Shown here in pieces: positions 12,578 to 53,552 of a stretch of 64,000 nt of DNA. The notes beneath the pieces are model-generated. The model was not told where the DNA came from and made no database searches. It worked only from the letters and a program-made list of their open reading frames with translations. Source of the stretch: Hemibagrus wyckioides. Lineage: Eukaryota > Chordata > Actinopteri > Siluriformes > Bagridae. Each line of letters opens with the position of its first letter. The stretch's first letter is position 1. The stretch spans positions 10,638,205-10,702,204 of the forward strand of contig NC_080726.1 in NCBI RefSeq assembly GCF_019097595.1. Direction: 5' to 3'. The position numbers and the translations under genes are program-made.

Positions 12578-14915
12578 AGAATGAGCTCACTGTCACTGTG
12601 CTTCAGGTTTTGTCTTCCAAGTGCATTTTAATGCATCCACTTCTGTGCATTTTCAACAAACCCTTTAATTACTATCTGTAGCAGAGCAAGATCTCCGCCA
12701 TGCTTTCACCGCAAGACAGGTCATAGCAGGAGGAAGCAGGGCGCTCTTAATTAGTTGCTTTCATCAGCCTATAAATAGTCAGGTGTGTCAATGCTAAACA
12801 GAACACTTTCTGGGGCTCATTCTGGGCTTCTCTTTTAAGTGCCATTATTCAGAGTGAAGCACTGAAATTGAAAGATTATACTAATGCCAGGTTGAGCAAA
12901 ACATCACCAACATGACATCAGTTCTCTTTTGAAGCAGCGGAGTATGGATCGGCATGTACAGTAAACGCTAATTATATACTTGCTGATAATCATTCTGGAA
13001 AATATAAAGCAACTTTGCCCTGACGGTTTTGCTAATAGCATGTAAGAGTTGTAGCAAATATGAGCAAACATCATACAAGTGCATAATGATTCATTTTATT
13101 TTTTAAGGGAAAAAGAAAACAAAGCTTTTTTTTTTCTGGTAAGGCGAGAGAAAGAGAGATGTTGGTAGAAATAGAAACAATATTGAGCTTGGACGTATGT
13201 ACATTATGTACATAATGTACATTAAACCATTGCACTGAAACTAAAAAAATAAGGCTCCATATTCAGAATTTGAGATGGTTGATTAGGTAATGAATAGTTA
13301 ATGAAGTGTATGTTACCAGAAACACTCATTTGATTTTGACTGATAAAGCTAAATTGGATTTTTTCAAGCATTTGTTATTACTAATTGAAGACTTCATTAA
13401 ATGAGCAAATGCCACTTGAGTTAATGTTGTTTAATGACTCTAATGCAATTTCTGTTTCATGCTTTTATTGGCCTGCAACTTTCTTTCCACCCTCTTCTGA
13501 TTCCCTGATGATATTTACTAAATGTTTTAAGCATCCTTCTCGCCTAGGCCATCAGCTCAGGAGGGCAGATAGAGTGGTTCTTTATGACATTCTTTGAATA
13601 AAAGCAAAAATGAACAGTTGAAAAGTGAAAAAATGTGATTGAACACAAAAAGTGAATGCAGTATTATCTCTTTTTTTCCCTGATTATCTGAATTGTAATT
13701 TTTTTTCTTCGCCCATGCTGACTCTTATAATAGCCACATGGTATTTACACTTTCTATTTTCCAGCCTTCATGGCGAGTTAAAGCCGTTCCCTAGAAACCA
13801 GTTTTACCACCTCATCATAGGGTCAAGTGTTAACAGTACCGTTTTGCTGCTGCAGCTTAGCAGGCTGAAATGTGTAATTGTATTTTGTGAAAATCTTGCT
13901 GCACAGGCGTTGTCTGGCACCGGCTGGCTCCGTGCAATGTTAATGACCCTGAGACTATGCATTAATCGCAGACTTTACCTCAGAGAACATGATGTCTTCA
14001 GAGAGGAAACAGACTTTGTCCGACAAATACAGCTAGCTTCCTAACCAGCTCAGCACTTTGACAATGGATTTTCCACAAAGCGTAAGTGTGGCTCATTTTG
14101 GATCTGAAAATGAGTCTTAGGAGCTCAGGAGTGTTATAAAAACATTCCGAAGGGCATAAACACAAGGAATGATGGAGAACTTTGCAAGCATTGCGTTGTT
14201 GTAGAATGTCTTGCACCTTTAAATAACAACCTATTAGTTATTCATTACAGAATTGTGTGTTTAGAGGAAAACCTAAATTATTCTTGTTCCCAAGTAGGGA
14301 TGCAACAATTCAAATTATCAACACTTTAAATGTTAATCCTCTAATTTCCATTGAGTACCTCATTGCCATACAGTGTGTCCTGCCTTCCTGTGGTGCCTGT
14401 AAAAAGACACTCAAGTGTTTATTTTTTCACTGATGTCAGTAAATCCAACTAAAAGGTTTAAACAAAATAAAGATCCTGAATAAAAAAACATACATAGTTT
14501 GAGGAGACTTTGACATTTAGTTTATCCATGCAAACATGAATTAGCCTGACAGCGCTACTTCCATCAGAGCGCCTGAAGAGGAAATATCCTGGAGTGATCA
14601 CCTTAGGGAAGCGTAGCTGTAAGTAAAAATACTATTACTGTGCAAGGTAGTCGCCTTCCTTTGCTAATACAATAAAAATGAAATACAACAGGCTAGTCAC
14701 CTAGTCTTATTCCAGGGTTCAACTGTCTAGTATCAGTGAGTCTGTGCCTACTGTAGCCTCAGCTGGTGGACAGGATAGTCACCTGAAGTCCAGCCATCAC
14801 ACGGTTTAGTGTGTTGTGTGTTCTGTGATGTTTTTCAGCACAACATGGTTGTTTTTAAAGTTCCTGTCTAGGTGTTTCACCCTAGGGAACTGCTGGTCAA
14901 TAGATATCTTTTTAT

Positions 14916-14924
<9 letters not shown>
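12575..14924. other. Intergenic, repeat-poor, possible non-coding conservation
   Basis: 12600-12960 carries TTTAATTAC and CTTAATTAG homeodomain-type cores and CTATAAATAG. 13690-14060 is a balanced stretch holding a 130-codon plus-strand frame (13652-14044) with no known domain. The 26-bp palindrome lies between them. Confidence 0.4.
13197..13222. repeat. Perfect 26-bp palindrome
   Basis: The sequence, built on TGTACATTATG and its reverse complement CATAATGTACA, reads identically on both strands from 13197 to 13222, with the symmetry centre between 13209 and 13210. Confidence 0.95.

Positions 14925-14959
<35 letters not shown>
14925..14959 (+). repeat. (TTAG)n microsatellite
   Basis: About 8.5 copies of TTAG/TAGT. 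This is a simple tetranucleotide, not a telomeric array. Confidence 0.95.
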
Positions 14960-17334
14960 GTTTTTTTTGGCAGGAAGCATGTTTCAGAATCACGGAATTG
15001 TTGTAGCCTATAGGTTCTATATAATAGCAAAATATCAGTTAGTAAAAGAAAAAACTATGTTCACTTAAATGAGTTTGGTGTGGTTTTACTGTGTTAGCTA
15101 AATCCTTTAGAATTGCACTTCACCTCTCTGAAATCCAGGAACATCACCCTTCTTCTCACCAGTTAATAGCTTCTATTAGAACCTCTACCCCTCCTCTCAT
15201 TCACTCCCATCTGTCCTCTCAAAGCCAACTGGCTCTTCCACTCTTGAAATTGAGGTCTGGAATGAATCTTATCACCTCTCATTAGCCTCATCCCCATTCT
15301 GCTCAGCTCCTTTTACTGCTCAGTGTTAACCTTCTCACATCGCCCAAAAATGCTGTCGACTCTTACAAGGGAATTATGGGTAGGCAGTCGTGTTTCAACA
15401 ATGTCAATCCCTGACATCTCATTCCATTCCCAACAGCAGCCAGTTATCTGATGACACGTCCATGGTGTTTTAGCACCATGAGCGAATTGAGTATGTGTGG
15501 ATACACGCTGGACGTTTATGTTTTCCATTATCCCGGCTTTGTAAAACGCTTTTAAAGTACCAGATCAATCAAGTGGGAGCTATTATGAGGTTATTTTAAT
15601 GAGAAAAATGGCACTAAAAGTTCAGATGGAATTGGCTCCCTCTGAAACATCGCCCTCTTGGATTAACCAATTATTGGACATTTAGTATAAGAGTAGGTTT
15701 TTCGTGTATTTAGAAAAAAGGGAATGGAACTGGATTGTATTCCTACTGTTGTTTCTATAAGTCTGCCAGGAATCCTTTTATAATACATCTAAGAGAAAAG
15801 TGCTTTAAGGTCAAATCCGGTTTAGCAGCAACACAGCGACTTGAGTACATCTCTAGTTTGTGCTTGTTTCGTACATTCTCTCTCATCGTGTGTAGAAACC
15901 AACTCCACCTCAGACCGTGCTAATCCACTCAAGTATTCTAGAAGAGAGGCCTCTTTCCCCCAAACCCACTACGGGCCTCTGTGCAAAGTGAACAGGACTA
16001 TGTAATCACAAAACATACCCACAGGTATTGCTACAGAGCCGAAAACCCTCTCACAATCATTCTTATAATGAATGCTCGATTCAGCACAGAAAACATGCCT
16101 CAGTGCTTTCACCTTGTCCGTACCAGGTGTACATCCCAGGCCTACAGAAAAATGCCTTTGATTATGTGGATGTGATGGGATTCGCAGGCAGCGCTCTGAA
16201 TGTGCTCAGACTGAGGATGAGCACTCAGCTCAGGCAATGGCAACAAGGAACACTCTGGAAGTGTGTGTGTGCGTGCATGCGTGTGTGTGTGTGTGTGTGT
16301 TCATGCCTGGCAAATGAATGCCTACTTACTTAGAATGCTAGAACAATGCATTTTGGCACATGGACTCAGCTTGAACCATAAAATCCTGAATATGTTCAGG
16401 GTCTAGAATTTGATGACAGAAATTTAAGGACACGCTTGACTGCTTTTTGGAGGTTAATGCCTGATATGAGTTTTTTTCTGAAGTGCCTGCCTCCCCCGAA
16501 ATTTTAATGCTGTGAAACGGAACAGCAAACAGCCCTTTATGTTCACTAAACCGTCTTTGAAATGGGTTGGCTTAAGTTAACACCGCTGAATGCTTCATTC
16601 CATATATTGCAATTGTCATGAGAAAATCTTTCATATCAGTGTTTTTCTCTCTCTTTTTTTTATTTTTATTCATTTCCCCCCTTGTCTGCAGGGAACTGAT
16701 GGCTATTATATTCTGATAAACAAACAGAAAGCTCTTTTTATTCCAAGCAAAAACGCTTATAGTAGTCAATACCATCAGGAGCAGCAGCGTCTGTTTGAAA
16801 AGCTGTTGCTCTATAAAATGTTTTCTCCCAGATCTGTGTGAATCAACATAACGTTTATAATGAGTCAGACACCGAGATAAATGTGTGATCACACACACAT
16901 GTTCCTACCAACATTAACTCCTTCTGTTGGTATGGCTTCAACAAGACATAATAAGACAGAACGTCTATGTTATTTAATAGCATGTACATATATATATGGG
17001 CAAGATTTTAAGGGATTTGGAATGGATGCATCCCAGGAGAGTTTCCTGTGTTTCCCTGAGGCATTTATGTATCTCTTACATGAGTACCTGAAACATCAGT
17101 TACCATTCATCAGATGGTGGATTTTATTTTTATTAATTAACTATTTATTGATTGATTAAGTTTTGTATTTTTATTCATATATTTGTTTGTTTTTATTTAT
17201 TTTGCACCAAGGTTGAACAAAGTAACACCAACTAAACATCATTAAACTGAATCACTAGTTATCTATTCATGTATAGTATTAACAGTGATCACAAAACCAT
17301 TCTCTCTAAGTCATTATCATTGCACAGTCATGTC
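14960..17334. other. Intergenic, no supported gene
   Basis: Moderate complexity, one (GT)n tract and short T-rich runs near 16650. Open frames of up to 108 codons (16572-16898, minus) lack recognisable domains. Confidence 0.45.
16261..16300 (+). repeat. (GT)n microsatellite with GC interruptions
   Basis: GT run broken by GCGTGCATGC. Confidence 0.9.
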
Positions 17335-17650
17335 ACAGGTACTATTGCTGTCTGCCAGCTCCACGGTCCTTGGTTCGATCGTAAGCTCAGATTTCTGTCC
17401 ACATAGGGTTTTTTTTTTTTTTGGCAAATTCTTCTCATCTTCTCGCTTCCTCTGGGTTCTTTTTTCCCGCCTCTAAAAAACATGCCAGTAGATGGATTGG
17501 CTGAGAAAAATTTCCACTAGTTGAGAAAAAGTGTGTGTGATGGGAATGAATCTGCATGGTGCCTTGTGATGAACTGTGATGACCCAGTGTTCAGTGTTCC
17601 TGACCTCAACCTGACCAGGATGAAGCGGTTACTGAAAATGGGGGAGTCAC
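17335..17650 (+). mobile_element. SINE/LINE-tail family copy, plus strand, degenerate
   Basis: Contains CTTGGTTCGATCGTAAGCTC (B-box-like), TTCTGTCCACATAGGG, CCTCTGGGTTC, a CATGCCAGTAGATGGATTGG segment, GTGCCTTGTGATGAACTG and TCCTGACCTCAACCTGACCAGG, then GATGAAGCGGTTACTG. It lies just upstream of the Tc1-like element at 17766. Confidence 0.55.
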
Positions 17651-17731
17651 GTGGACCAGGGAGTTCTTACGGGGCTGTAAATTCATCTTTTCATTCCGAA
17701 TAATGCATTTATCCTTAGTATTTACTGTACA

Positions 17732-18400
17732 TATGTATGTATGTATGTATGTATATATGTATATACACTATATTGCCAAAAGTATTCGCTCACCTGCCTT
17801 GACTCACATATGAACTTAAGTGACATCCCATTCCTAATCCATAGGGTTCAATATGACGTCGGTCCACCCTTTGCAGCTATAACAGCTTCAACTCTACTGG
17901 GAAGGCTGTCCACAAGGTTTAAGAGTGTGTTTATGGGAATTTTTGACCATTCTTCCAGAAGCAGATTTGTGAGGTCACACACTGATGTTGGACGAGAAGG
18001 CCTGGCTCTCAGTCTCCGCTCTAATTCATCCCAAAGGTGTTCTATCGGGTTGAGGTCAGGACTCTGTGCAGACCAGTCAAGTTCATCCACACCAGACTCT
18101 GTATGGTCCTATCACAGTTCCACGCTGGAATTCACTGAGCTCCTGAGAGCGACCCATTCTTTCACAAATGTTTGTAAAAACAGTCTGCATGCCTAGGTGC
18201 TTGATTTTATACACCTGTGGCCAAGGAAGTGATTGGAACACCTGATTCTGATTATTTGGATGGGTGAGCGAATACTTTTGGCAATATAGTGTATGTATAT
18301 ATGTATGTATGTATGTATGTGTGTGTGTCTATATATTTGTATGTATGTATGTATGTATGTATATGTATGTATTTGTGTGTGTGTGTGCGTGTATGTATGA
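17732..18400 (+). repeat. (TATG)n microsatellite split by a Tc1-like element
   Basis: TATG repeats at 17732-17763 resume at 18292-18400 as TATG with TATA, GTGT and TTTG variants. The 526-bp element 17766-18291 lies between the two halves. Confidence 0.85.
17766..18291 (-). mobile_element. Non-autonomous Tc1-like element with perfect 29-bp terminal inverted repeats
   Basis: The first 29 bases (17766-17794, CACTATATTGCC...) are the exact reverse complement of 18263-18291, and TA dinucleotides flank both ends (17764-17765 and 18292-18293), the Tc1/mariner target duplication. On the minus strand, 18090-17848 encodes the C-terminal part of a Tc1 transposase, with DLNPIEHLWDELERR, whose glutamate fits the third DDE-type catalytic acid, and NTLLNLVDSLPSRVEAVIAA. 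The DNA-binding half and the first catalytic residues are missing, so it cannot move on its own. It sits inside a (TATG)n microsatellite. Confidence 0.9.
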
Positions 18401-21400
18401 TTGTAAACTCGCCAGCTAAAAGCAACACCTTTACAGCCGAGCAAGTAGAAAAAGGGCAATGCATAAAAACATGCAGGTCATTGCTTAATAATAATTAAAA
18501 AATAAATAATTTTACAACATACATCATCATTCGTAATCGTAATCATTGTCATCGTTAATCATTTTGTTTTAAATATTAATTTATTTAATTTTGTCTATAC
18601 TCTGGACTTCAATACACTATGATTTTACATGAAAGTATATTTTAAATGATATCATATATCATAGAAACGACACACAGACTTAACAGTGAAATAGGAAGTG
18701 CTAGGATTTTCGATCAAGACTGACTTGTTGCTTTCTTAACCATTCAAATGGAACTGAAGGCTCATACTGAGCAGAAGTGAATAGCTTTACCCTGAAATCA
18801 GGAAGCATCAGCCAGTTGATCCTTCACTCCTTTTGTCAAAGCAACATGATCCAAAGCATTGCGGATAAAAAAAAAAAAGCATAATGGATAAATCCTGTGG
18901 CCTTCTCAGCAGCATATCTTTGTCCCTGAGCTCCAGGAGTTGTCATGGTTAGTTGGCTAGCAAATGTTGGCATAAATCAGCTAGTGAGTCCATGTTAAAT
19001 TGCTTATCCACTGTCACAGTTGTTGTCTAGTGGGAGTGTATATGAACACAGTCTCCTTTTTGCTCGTCTGCGGCATATCCGACCCATATTAAAGATCAAC
19101 TGAAGCTGTTTTCCTGTTTCAAAATATAGAAGTCATGACACCAAAATGAAAAATATTATGTTTCATAAATTAGGAAGTCGCTAATGCTGGATAAAATACA
19201 AAAAAAATTAGAAGTCCAGTTCCAAAGACATATTCCAGAGGAGCTACATTCATAATGTAGTTATACTACATAGTTAAAACACCATCGACTTTGCAATCAT
19301 AACAGAAGATTGCAGGTCAGTTTGGGCCAGTGAGACGCTGACCTTTATAAATCAGTTCCCTGACTAACCCACAGAGGGCCCTGTGTACTGTCCAGGAACT
19401 GTGTATACCTCTGAACTATGGACACTGTGGGTCACTTTATTCTCTTTAAAGGGAAAATCCACGTTAGTAAACATTTCTCTAAATTTGACATTATATAATT
19501 ATTAACCATAGTTCCTGGGTTAACGACATCCAGTCAACCCCAGGCCCGCCAGCCAAGGTAATTTCAATAGAAAGTAGCCTTTGAAACAGGACTGTTTTTT
19601 TTTCCCTTTTATCCTGTCATGAAAATGAAAATCTTGAGCTACCTATTATTTTTAAAGATTTTTCTTGAGTTAGGGTGAATTCAGGATTATTGGGACAGTT
19701 TAAAAGCCTTTATTTTCTGGTCTAATTTGTAAAAGTAGGACAGTGTGTTACTAAACCCATGCAATTAAACAGTGTGATTGAAATGGCGTGACTAAATTAA
19801 TGTAACATCATATAAGAGGGTGTGGTCAGCATCGAACCTGAAGTTGACCGAAAAAAAGGTGGTGGTAGGAAAAGTCCTTAAAAGGCCCTGTGAAGGTTGT
19901 TGGTGGTGATGTCTCTTATAATGATTTTGTCATCAGCTGCTGTTTTTTCCTTGACTGATCTGCTACGCCCTGGTTCTTAGTACAACAATATATTTTTTTT
20001 CTTTTTCAGGACATTTCAGATTGTTGTATTGGCCCAATGATTGTGCAGAAGCACTTCATTTTCTCTCTTTTACTATTTTCAAAATGGCTTGATTTTCTCC
20101 CAGAGACAGCTCTCTGGTATAAGGTTGGTTTATCCTTTTTAACAACAAATGCAATCTTCACCGGAGAAATGCAGAGAGAGAAAAGAAACACCTTTCAGTC
20201 ACATATTCCAATATTTTTGATCACCTGAATATATTTATTTATTTATTTATTTTTTTAAATTTTTTTTTTATTTCCTGAGAATATTCTGTATATTCCTTAA
20301 AACCAGTCAGTACCGGTTCAGTTCTTGTGCTCGTGTTGTGAATTATAATCATGATTTATATTCAGGTTCTCAAATCTGGTTCATTACTATTGTTTGAACG
20401 AATATGCTACATATAGGGTTTCCTCCTTTTTACACCTTGCCTATCATTTAGATCACTTCCCTGCACTTCCCTTTGGCCCAACGCAATAAGTCTTTGTTTA
20501 CACAGACGTTCCCAACAGTCCTTTCATCCCCAACTGCAAATTTAGATCTTTTCACTGTCTTCATCTCTTTAATGTAGTGAATGTGAATGCCTTCCCCTGA
20601 GAACAATGCACCCCTATATTATATATTCATTTCTGCCTATCTGTGATTTTTCAATCAGCAGCAATTACAGACAGGCAGGGTTGAAGAAAGTTCCACTGAT
20701 TAGGCTTAATTAAACAAAACACAGATTGTAATCCATAAACACAATAATTACCACAGTGCTTCCCCTCTTCAGAGTTCATCACAATATACCATCTATCAAA
20801 ATACACCCGTGAAATTTAGGAACTTTGTTTAAGCTTAATCACTGTTATAGGAAAGCAATCAATGGCACATAGTTACTCTTACCACCCTGAAACTTATTAT
20901 CTTACTATAAAAGCATGTCTAAAAGTGTTTAAGTCTTCTTATACTTATCAGTTTGCCAATGATTACAATGTTTAATTTACTAATGAATGGCACATAGTAC
21001 TTTTCCTCTCTATATTGATTTTCAGGGCCATGAAATCACACCACGGCCTACAAACGTGACCACTCTAGATGACAATTCCTAAAAAACACAGCAGTACTCA
21101 CTCACAATGACTTTAACCATGCACATCTGTTCACACTTTACACCTGCACCTATTAAACAGACCACATTCAGCCAGTAACGAAGTAATGCTCAGTTTATGT
21201 TTTTCTCTAGACATTACCAAGTCTTTTCCCAGTTTCTAGATTTGATTATTTGCTTGTTTTTGGATTTACGTGTTTGGATTGCCTTACTGTTTCAGTTTGC
21301 TCACCGCACGATCCCTGCATGTGTTTTGACTCTGACTAAAGTTTTGGATATCTCTGCCTTGATAGTTATTAACAACCGTTGGACTGCAATTGCATCTGTC

Positions 21401-23474
21401 TCAGTTGTGACACAGATACAATTAATATGAGAGAACATCCAAGAGACAAGTTCATTCCTGTTATCACTTACTTTATAGTAGCACTAAACTGTGCTGGAAA
21501 ACTTACTTAATGTCACAAAGCACTGACACTGGAGAGTGCTGAATAAACATCTCTTTAAAGACAACTTCAGCAAATCGACAATTCCTCATATTGTTGACTT
21601 TTATTAAACTCAGATTATATGGCATATCTGCTGTCCAAGACCTTGCAAATGATCAGTTATATAATGTAAACCTGTGATTTTTACAGAGGGTACTATTGCC
21701 AGCCTATTAATACAGGAAGTTATAGAAAAATCATCAACACTGTCTGACCAATCAGAATCGAGCATTGCATTTGACCAAACAGAATCGACTGAAACTATGG
21801 CACAAACCTCGGTTATACATATGATTCTTTTCTTACAGAAACAATAGATAGCTGAAATGATATAAGTCTTGTCATCAACACAGACAGATAAATATTTCAC
21901 CCACCAAGGCTATAGCACATAGCAACACTCTGACAGACATAAAACAGTTGTTATCGCCGTGACCTTTTTTTCTAACCTCTTCCCATTCCCACAATATCTT
22001 ATTCCACCTTATTCATGAATCATACATACCATACCTTCCAAAGCAAATGAGGAATATATGTAGAATATTTAGCTCTTTGTGCACAGCTTTGACCTTCACT
22101 TTCCATATTCATGAATATTCCATTGCTAATATTTAAATGATTGCTCCTTTATAGGTCTAGATGACCCCAGCTGGCAATAATCAGACTGGCTTTTGATCAC
22201 ATTACCAGTGAGACATCATAAGCTATGTGAGTAATACATTTTTTATTACGCTGCCATTTCAATGATTGAAGACGGAATTTGCAGTTCATTCCGTCGAGCT
22301 TTCCCAGGGAAGGTGACCGCTTCCCTAGAAAGCAAATGAATTCGATGAGCTTTTTATTCACCAAAAAAAGTAATTAAACAAAGTCACATGTCTACAGTGC
22401 TTTAATTCTTTCTTTTTTTACCACACAGTGAGCTACACAGTCAGTTTAACGCCATGTTTTCATGTCATGTTGTAAAGTGCTTCTAAAGAATGTTATAGAT
22501 CTGAACGAAACTCTTTATTTGTCTTCAAATGATGTCTGTGCTCTTATACTCCCCATTTACTCTATACTGTATACTGTTGACTTCACAATCTAATCATCCT
22601 GTTTCTGATATATGATTCTAAGGACAAAAGGGTACTGCTTTTTAAAAGTTTCTTAAATATACTGTACATCCTGTATATAAGCACACCAACAGACCATAGT
22701 GTTGATTCATGTGTATCTGGTACCTTGTTGTAATAAACTGTGCTGTCTTTATCTAAATGGTCTAAAACATTAACAAAATTAACCAAAAATATAAAAGAAA
22801 AGAAAAAATATTGCTAAAAACATCTGGAATGTAAGAAAAACAAACCAACAACCATTTTTTATTTACTACTTTATTTAAACATTTTTAGAGAACAGTTTGC
22901 ACAAACTCTGACCTGGGCAGTGATTTCAGTTTGATTAAGACCACTGCCAAATGTTCAAAGAGCAATATTCTTATCTGGACATTTGTCAATTTGTTTAACT
23001 TTTGCTGGAAACTGGAACATGTTACTTTTCCTTATTCAATGCAGACCACATGCCCTTGAAATGTACAGCGATATATATTAATTATGAAAATGTTTATACA
23101 ATCTTAATAATCATAGGAAACTCATTATTTTCTTTTCTTGTCTGTTGCTGGTACTTTTATAGGCACTGTGGCACAAAATAATAGCATCCCACTGGTGAAA
23201 ATATATGCTGCACTCTTTCCCACTGAGAATAATCTGTCTAATTTCTGAAGTAAATGCTATCTTTGGAAAATAACCAAACCATATGTGCTTTCTAAAACGA
23301 TTAGAGAAAAGGCTTGCAGGTAGCTTAGACCCTGTTGCCATGGGGAAATCGTATTATGTGAGTCAAGATTTTATTTAGGATTATCTTCCACCATACTTTT
23401 TTTGTACTTACAAATCTACATTTATATGAAAACACATTTATTCCAGATATTAAAGTTATAACAACAGTGTTGCA
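18401..23474. other. Intergenic, no supported gene
   Basis: No recognised repeat family apart from T-rich tracts at 20228-20270. 22050-22350 is a repeat-free stretch with ATTCATGAATATTCC and CCAGCTGGCAATAATC and is noted as a possible regulatory element. Confidence 0.4.
20228..20270 (+). repeat. (ATTT)n and T-rich tract
   Basis: ATTTATTTATTTATTT followed by long T runs. Confidence 0.85.
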
Positions 23475-23530
23475 TTTTGCATGTTCTCCCTGTGTTTACA
23501 TGGGTTTCCTGTGGGGTTTTGTGTGTGTGT
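23475..23530 (+). mobile_element. Short fragment of the SINE/LINE-tail family
   Basis: Only the GCATGTTCTCCCTGTG, ACATGGGTTTCCTGTGGGG segment survives, running into a (GT)n tract. Confidence 0.4.
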
Positions 23531-23540
23531 GTGTGTGTGT

Positions 23541-23983
23541 TGTGAGGACTAGTATTTTTTATTTGTGTATGTAGAATAAAATTGTGTTCATGATTGTGTT
23601 TTTTTTATAATGTAAATCAAAATGTCTATGAAAAAATAAAAAATAAAAAAAAATAAAAATAAAATAATAATAATAATATTTCTTTGTATTTATTAAATTA
23701 CAAAATAGTTGAATAAATTTTTTTTTTAATGTGTTATAATAAAGGGACATTTGAAATTAAGTGCTGAGTCGTTTTGCTCACAGTAACATGTTAATATGCA
23801 GAATTTAGTATTTTTGGAAATGCATGGACACAAATTGATAAAAATTTAATAAAAGAAATGATGCTGATTATGAGTTTTAATAATAAATGGCTGGTATAAT
23901 ATATTTTATTGAGGTTAATTCGTTAAGGTTGAAAATATCCATGCGCAAGACCTGCGCATAGTATCACAAGTTTCATGACAGTA

Positions 23984-23986
<3 letters not shown>
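23541..23986. other. AT-rich intergenic DNA
   Basis: Dominated by A/T tracts (23625-23700, AAAATAAAAA type). No gene. Confidence 0.6.
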
Positions 23987-24081
<95 letters not shown>

Positions 24082-24110
24082 TTATTCATCCCAGAGGCAA
24101 ATTCACCTAT
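23987..24110 (-). repeat. (GATA)n microsatellite with LINE terminus, 0.3 kb upstream of gbe1
   Basis: A pure (GATA) tract of about 23.5 units (23987-24080) is followed by TTTATTCATCCCAGAGGCAA, the reverse complement of the LINE terminus at 51195-51247. The microsatellite therefore looks like the expanded tail of a LINE end inserted in minus orientation. Confidence 0.8.
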
Positions 24111-24167
24111 TATAGCAAATAAGGATAAAATCTTTAATTGAAACAAATTAAGAAAATCTATATTTAA

Positions 24168-24221
24168 AGAAGAAGAAGAAGAAGAAGAAGAAGAAGAAGA
24201 AGAAGAAGAAGAAGAAGAAGA
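24168..24221 (+). repeat. (GAA)n tract, about 18 units
   Basis: Uninterrupted AGA/GAA trinucleotide run ending about 170 bases before the gbe1 start codon. A purine-only strand of this kind can form triplex DNA. Confidence 0.95.
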
Positions 24222-24239
24222 CGCAAATTAGGCACACAG

Positions 24240-24390
24240 TTATCACTGATCTGAAATGCACGTGATCCGTATTTCACCAGTACACGGATGAGGTTGAACA
24301 ACCCCGCCCACTTCGCTGTATCCTAAGCGGCGTTCAACAGCTCGCGCTGCTGAATCACTCGGTGTTCGATTGCTCTCTCCTGAAGCGAAC
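24240..24390 (+). promoter_or_regulatory. Putative gbe1 promoter and 5' untranslated region
   Basis: The 150 bases before the start codon contain a CCCCGCCCAC GC-box-like site (24301-24310) and CpG-bearing segments (AAGCGGCG, GCTCGCGCTG, TCGATTG), in contrast to the CpG-poor AT-rich flanks. No TATA box is seen at a useful distance. This looks like a small housekeeping-type promoter. It is bounded upstream by the (GAA)n tract. The transcription start is not determinable from sequence alone. Confidence 0.45.
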
Positions 24391-52701
<28,311 letters not shown>

Positions 52702-52900
52702 GTGAGCTGTTTTTTTCTGCTCTGGTCTGCACTGAAGGCTTTGGTCTGTCTGTGACCATTTCTTCGATTATGGGTTGTTTTGTTTATTAACTGACACATA
52801 CAGTACCTACACACAATCCTGCATACAGTACATACTGCAGGTACACACAGCACATTTTATAGCTATACCTTGTTTGAGGAAACAAAGTATAGTTTAAATT

Positions 52901-53080
52901 TCTGTTATTTAGCAGAAGCCCTTATCCAGAGTGACTTACATTTTTATCTCATTTTAGACAATTGAGTAAGTGAGGGTTAAGGGCCTTACTCAGGGGCCCA
53001 GTAGTGGCAGCTTGGTGGACCTGGGATTCAAACTCACAATTAGTACTCCAGTGCCTTACCCACTAAGCTACCACATCTCA
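52901..53080 (-). mobile_element. tRNA-derived SINE, start of intron 7
   Basis: Same family as 54612-54783, in the same orientation: AGCCCTTATCCAGAGTGAC, GAGGGTTAAGGGCCTTACTC, AGGGGCCCAGTAGTGGCAGC, GGGATTCAAACTCAC and CACTAAGCTACCACA. It lies about 200 bases after the exon 7 donor. Confidence 0.8.
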
Positions 53081-53509
53081 GAAATAATGGCAACTTTAAG
53101 GAAAAAAAAAAATACATTACTGATGGAGGATGATTATTATATGGTTATGTCGCCCTATTCCTTGTCTAATAAAGTCACAGTATACTTTAACTGTTTATAA
53201 AGATTTATACCCAGAAAAGTGAAAACTGTTTTATATATAATAAAGATGTTGCTATGTTTTTAAAAGAATTATACTTTATACTATTATATAAGAATTATAC
53301 TATTATACTGACAATCCAGCAATCTAATAAGAATTGTTTTATATACATTTTTTCCACCATTCTTCTAGAGCGTGTCGATAAATATGGACTTGAGTGTACA
53401 TAGAGTATACGGTGATCAAATATGAATAAAATGAGTCATACATTGGAAATAATTAATGTCAGTATGCACAAATAGAAGTATATAGTTACTTACACACAAC
53501 ACAAGGCAT

Positions 53510-53552
<43 letters not shown>

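Noticed and set aside
14925..14959. (TTAG)n considered as an interstitial telomere-like array
   Set aside because: Vertebrate telomeres are TTAGGG; this is a four-base unit and only about 35 bases long.
17848..18090. Open frame with strong Tc1 transposase similarity considered as a functional gene
   Set aside because: Only the C-terminal part is present within a 526-bp element; the DNA-binding and first catalytic regions are missing.
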